Below the pieces are notes generated by a model. That model had not been told where the DNA came from and made no database searches. It was given only the letters and a program-made list of their open reading frames with translations. This document shows, in pieces, positions 63,501-64,000 of a DNA stretch of 64,000 nt. The stretch covers positions 1 through 64,000 of the forward strand of contig NZ_FTPQ01000003.1 in NCBI RefSeq assembly GCF_900156435.1, given 5' to 3'. This DNA is from Microbacterium sp. RU1D. Its GTDB lineage: Bacteria; Actinomycetota; Actinomycetes; Actinomycetales; Microbacteriaceae. Position numbers and translations under genes: made by a program. Every line of letters starts with the position of its first letter. The first letter of the stretch is position 1.

Positions 63501-64000
63501 GCTGCGGGCACTGCCGAAGACGATCCGCCGCAACGTCGTCCCGGCGGCCGACTGGGCCGAGAAGTTCTCTGCCGAACTGGCCGAGAAGGGCCCCGAACAC
63601 GCCGACGGCCTGCCGAAGACGACCCTCGTCGACGCGCTGGCCGCTCTCGTGCAGCGCGTCGCCAACCAGCGCGTGGGCGCCGCGGACTTCGAGCTCGAAC
63701 GCGTTCCCGGACACCTCCTCCCCTCCTTCCGCGCCGTCGATGCGCGCGGGCGCGCGATCGGGAGCGACCGCGACCTCGGGGCGCTGCAGCGGCGTCTGGC
63801 CGACCGCGCGCGCTCCAGCGTCGAGTCGGCCGTCAGCCGCGAGCGCCCCGCCCCACGCTCGGCCGCGAAGGTCGCCGAGGCCTCCCCCGCCTTCGCCGCG
63901 CGTGCGAGGCTCACCACGTGGGACCTCGACGAGCTCACCGAGGTCGTCGACACGCCCGTCGCCGGCGGCGTCGTCCGCGGGTACCCGGCCCTCGTCGACG
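60553..64000 (+). CDS. hrpA: ATP-dependent RNA helicase HrpA (3' end outside window)
   Basis: HrpA is a DEAH-box RNA helicase acting on structured RNA and stalled ribosomes. The frame from the GTG at 60553 is open to the window end (1149 codons). It shows Walker A GATGSGKT (36-43), the DEAH box (about 130-133), SAT and the helicase C-terminal region with QRSGRAGR. Two charged, poorly conserved stretches interrupt the core: PEIPDADGPDAPSSRG and following (about 215-255), and a Gly/Ala/His-rich insert near 630-675. The C-terminal region is characteristic of the long HrpA form; about 140 more residues would be expected. Confidence 0.93.
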   Translation, partial: MSVEPVIVYPPELPVSAARDEIARAIRDHQVVIVAGATGSGKTTQLPKICLELGRTSIAHTQPRRIAARTIAERIAEEMQVPLGSTVGYKVRFTDKVSADTRVALVTDGILLNEIHRDRLLRRYDTIIVDEAHERSLNIDFLLGYLRRILPKRPDLKVIVTSATIDPESFARHFAAPAAEPGGEPVPAPVIEVSGRTYPVEIRYRPLGGDDAASDTPEIPDADGPDAPSSRGRSAPASQKVKSPARPAGKAGRDDDDVDEVGAVVAALRELDREPAGDVLVFFPGEAEIRDAADAIRGAYRKDAAPTEVLPLYGRLSAAEQHRVFERSTIAGVRRRVILATNVAETSLTVPGIRYVVDTGTARISRYSNRSKIQRLPIEAVSQASAQQRSGRAGRTSPGVAIRLYSEDDFLRRPEYTEPEILRTSLASVILQMLSLGFGDIQAFPFLTPPDSRGVKAALDLLVELGAVTLPAPGSRADTSRERDMRGDGDPSRQRHGRRDDTGPRLTEIGREIARLPIDPRFARMLIEARRNDVQAEVLAIVSGMSIQDVRERPEDRREEADRFHARFTDPTSDFLSLLNLWEHLQEKQAELGSSAFRRLCRSEHLNYVRVREWMDVHRQLRSLGGRGDGGRDATNHISHPAGAGRAKQQHSGHAPAEAARGAAGAAPEGHAAGDAIHRAILSGLLSHLGILDPRTMAQTKDRKAPGEARPVKGEYIGARGARFAIFPGSGLKKKRPSAVMAAELVETSRLFARTVAAVDPAWAEDLAPDLVKRSLSEPHWSKDAGAAAAYEKVTLFGVELVGRRRVQLARFDRPLAREMFVRHALVEGEWDPSVLDKRLTAFLRRNQEQRRLLEKIEERERRRDILVGDEAVFTFYNARIPADVTDVRSFEAWWKDAVHRTPHLLDLRESDLTGDRAQGDDRAFPARWRQGDQTLNLAYRFEPGAPDDGVTVVVPLPLLAQLRPDGFDWQVPGMRDELVTALLRALPKTIRRNVVPAADWAEKFSAELAEKGPEHADGLPKTTLVDALAALVQRVANQRVGAADFELERVPGHLLPSFRAVDARGRAIGSDRDLGALQRRLADRARSSVESAVSRERPAPRSAAKVAEASPAFAARARLTTWDLDELTEVVDTPVAGGVVRGYPALVD

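Overview
The window is high-GC DNA (about 70% GC by eye) from an actinobacterium, most likely Microbacteriaceae and probably Microbacterium or a close relative. That reading rests on protein resemblance, GTG/TTG starts, 4-bp gene overlaps, likely leaderless starts, a GDP-rhamnose pair, a PMT mannosyltransferase, and the gene order. No rRNA, insertion sequence, integrase, prophage or CRISPR array was seen. No gene-free stretch exceeds 300 bases; the longest, 46075-46359, shows only small hairpins.

The minus strand carries a conserved housekeeping chain read right to left: rsmI, metG, tatD, rsmA, ispE, an ABC-F ATPase, tRNA-Gln, glmU, prs, rplY, pth, mfd. Accessory modules sit at its junctions. 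Between prs and rplY (about 6.7-19.9 kb) lie an L-idonate/gluconate cluster (idnD, idnO, gntP, a FadR-type regulator, gntK, gnd), a VanZ-like gene, an OmpR-type two-component pair, a NUDIX hydrolase, and a three-gene flavin electron-transfer module (membrane oxidoreductase, ApbE, FMN-binding lipoprotein). Between tRNA-Gln and the ABC-F gene are a MarR regulator with a membrane partner and a four-gene type VII secretion-like set (YbaB-like, EspC-like, WXG-like, membrane protein). Between the ABC-F gene and ispE are an osmoprotectant ABC transporter and a DUF427 gene. Between ispE and rsmA are a Stealth-family phosphotransferase and a metallophosphoesterase. Between rsmA and tatD is a sugar porter.

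Divergent from rsmI is pmt, followed by a small AAA ATPase. Then on the minus strand come gmd/rmd (GDP-D-rhamnose), a thioredoxin-domain protein, an aldo/keto reductase and a MocR regulator. Divergent from the MocR gene is a seven-gene plus-strand operon (50.6-57.7 kb): a beta-ureidopropionase-like amidohydrolase, a dihydropyrimidinase/hydantoinase, a luciferase-like oxidoreductase, and a complete ABC importer with a THI5-like binding protein. This looks like uptake and ring opening of a pyrimidine- or hydantoin-like compound and is the best candidate for undescribed biochemistry. The window closes with an LCP protein, a GH3 lipoprotein and the start of hrpA, which runs off the end.

Non-coding observations worth attention are strong over-use of the heptamer GGATGCC/GGCATCC, a REP-like repeat that has landed inside a coding sequence, two copies of a ~65-bp palindromic element, a tRNA whose 3' end abuts the glmU start codon, phased direct repeats before the response-regulator gene, and a GGT-N3-ACC operator candidate before the gluconate regulator.
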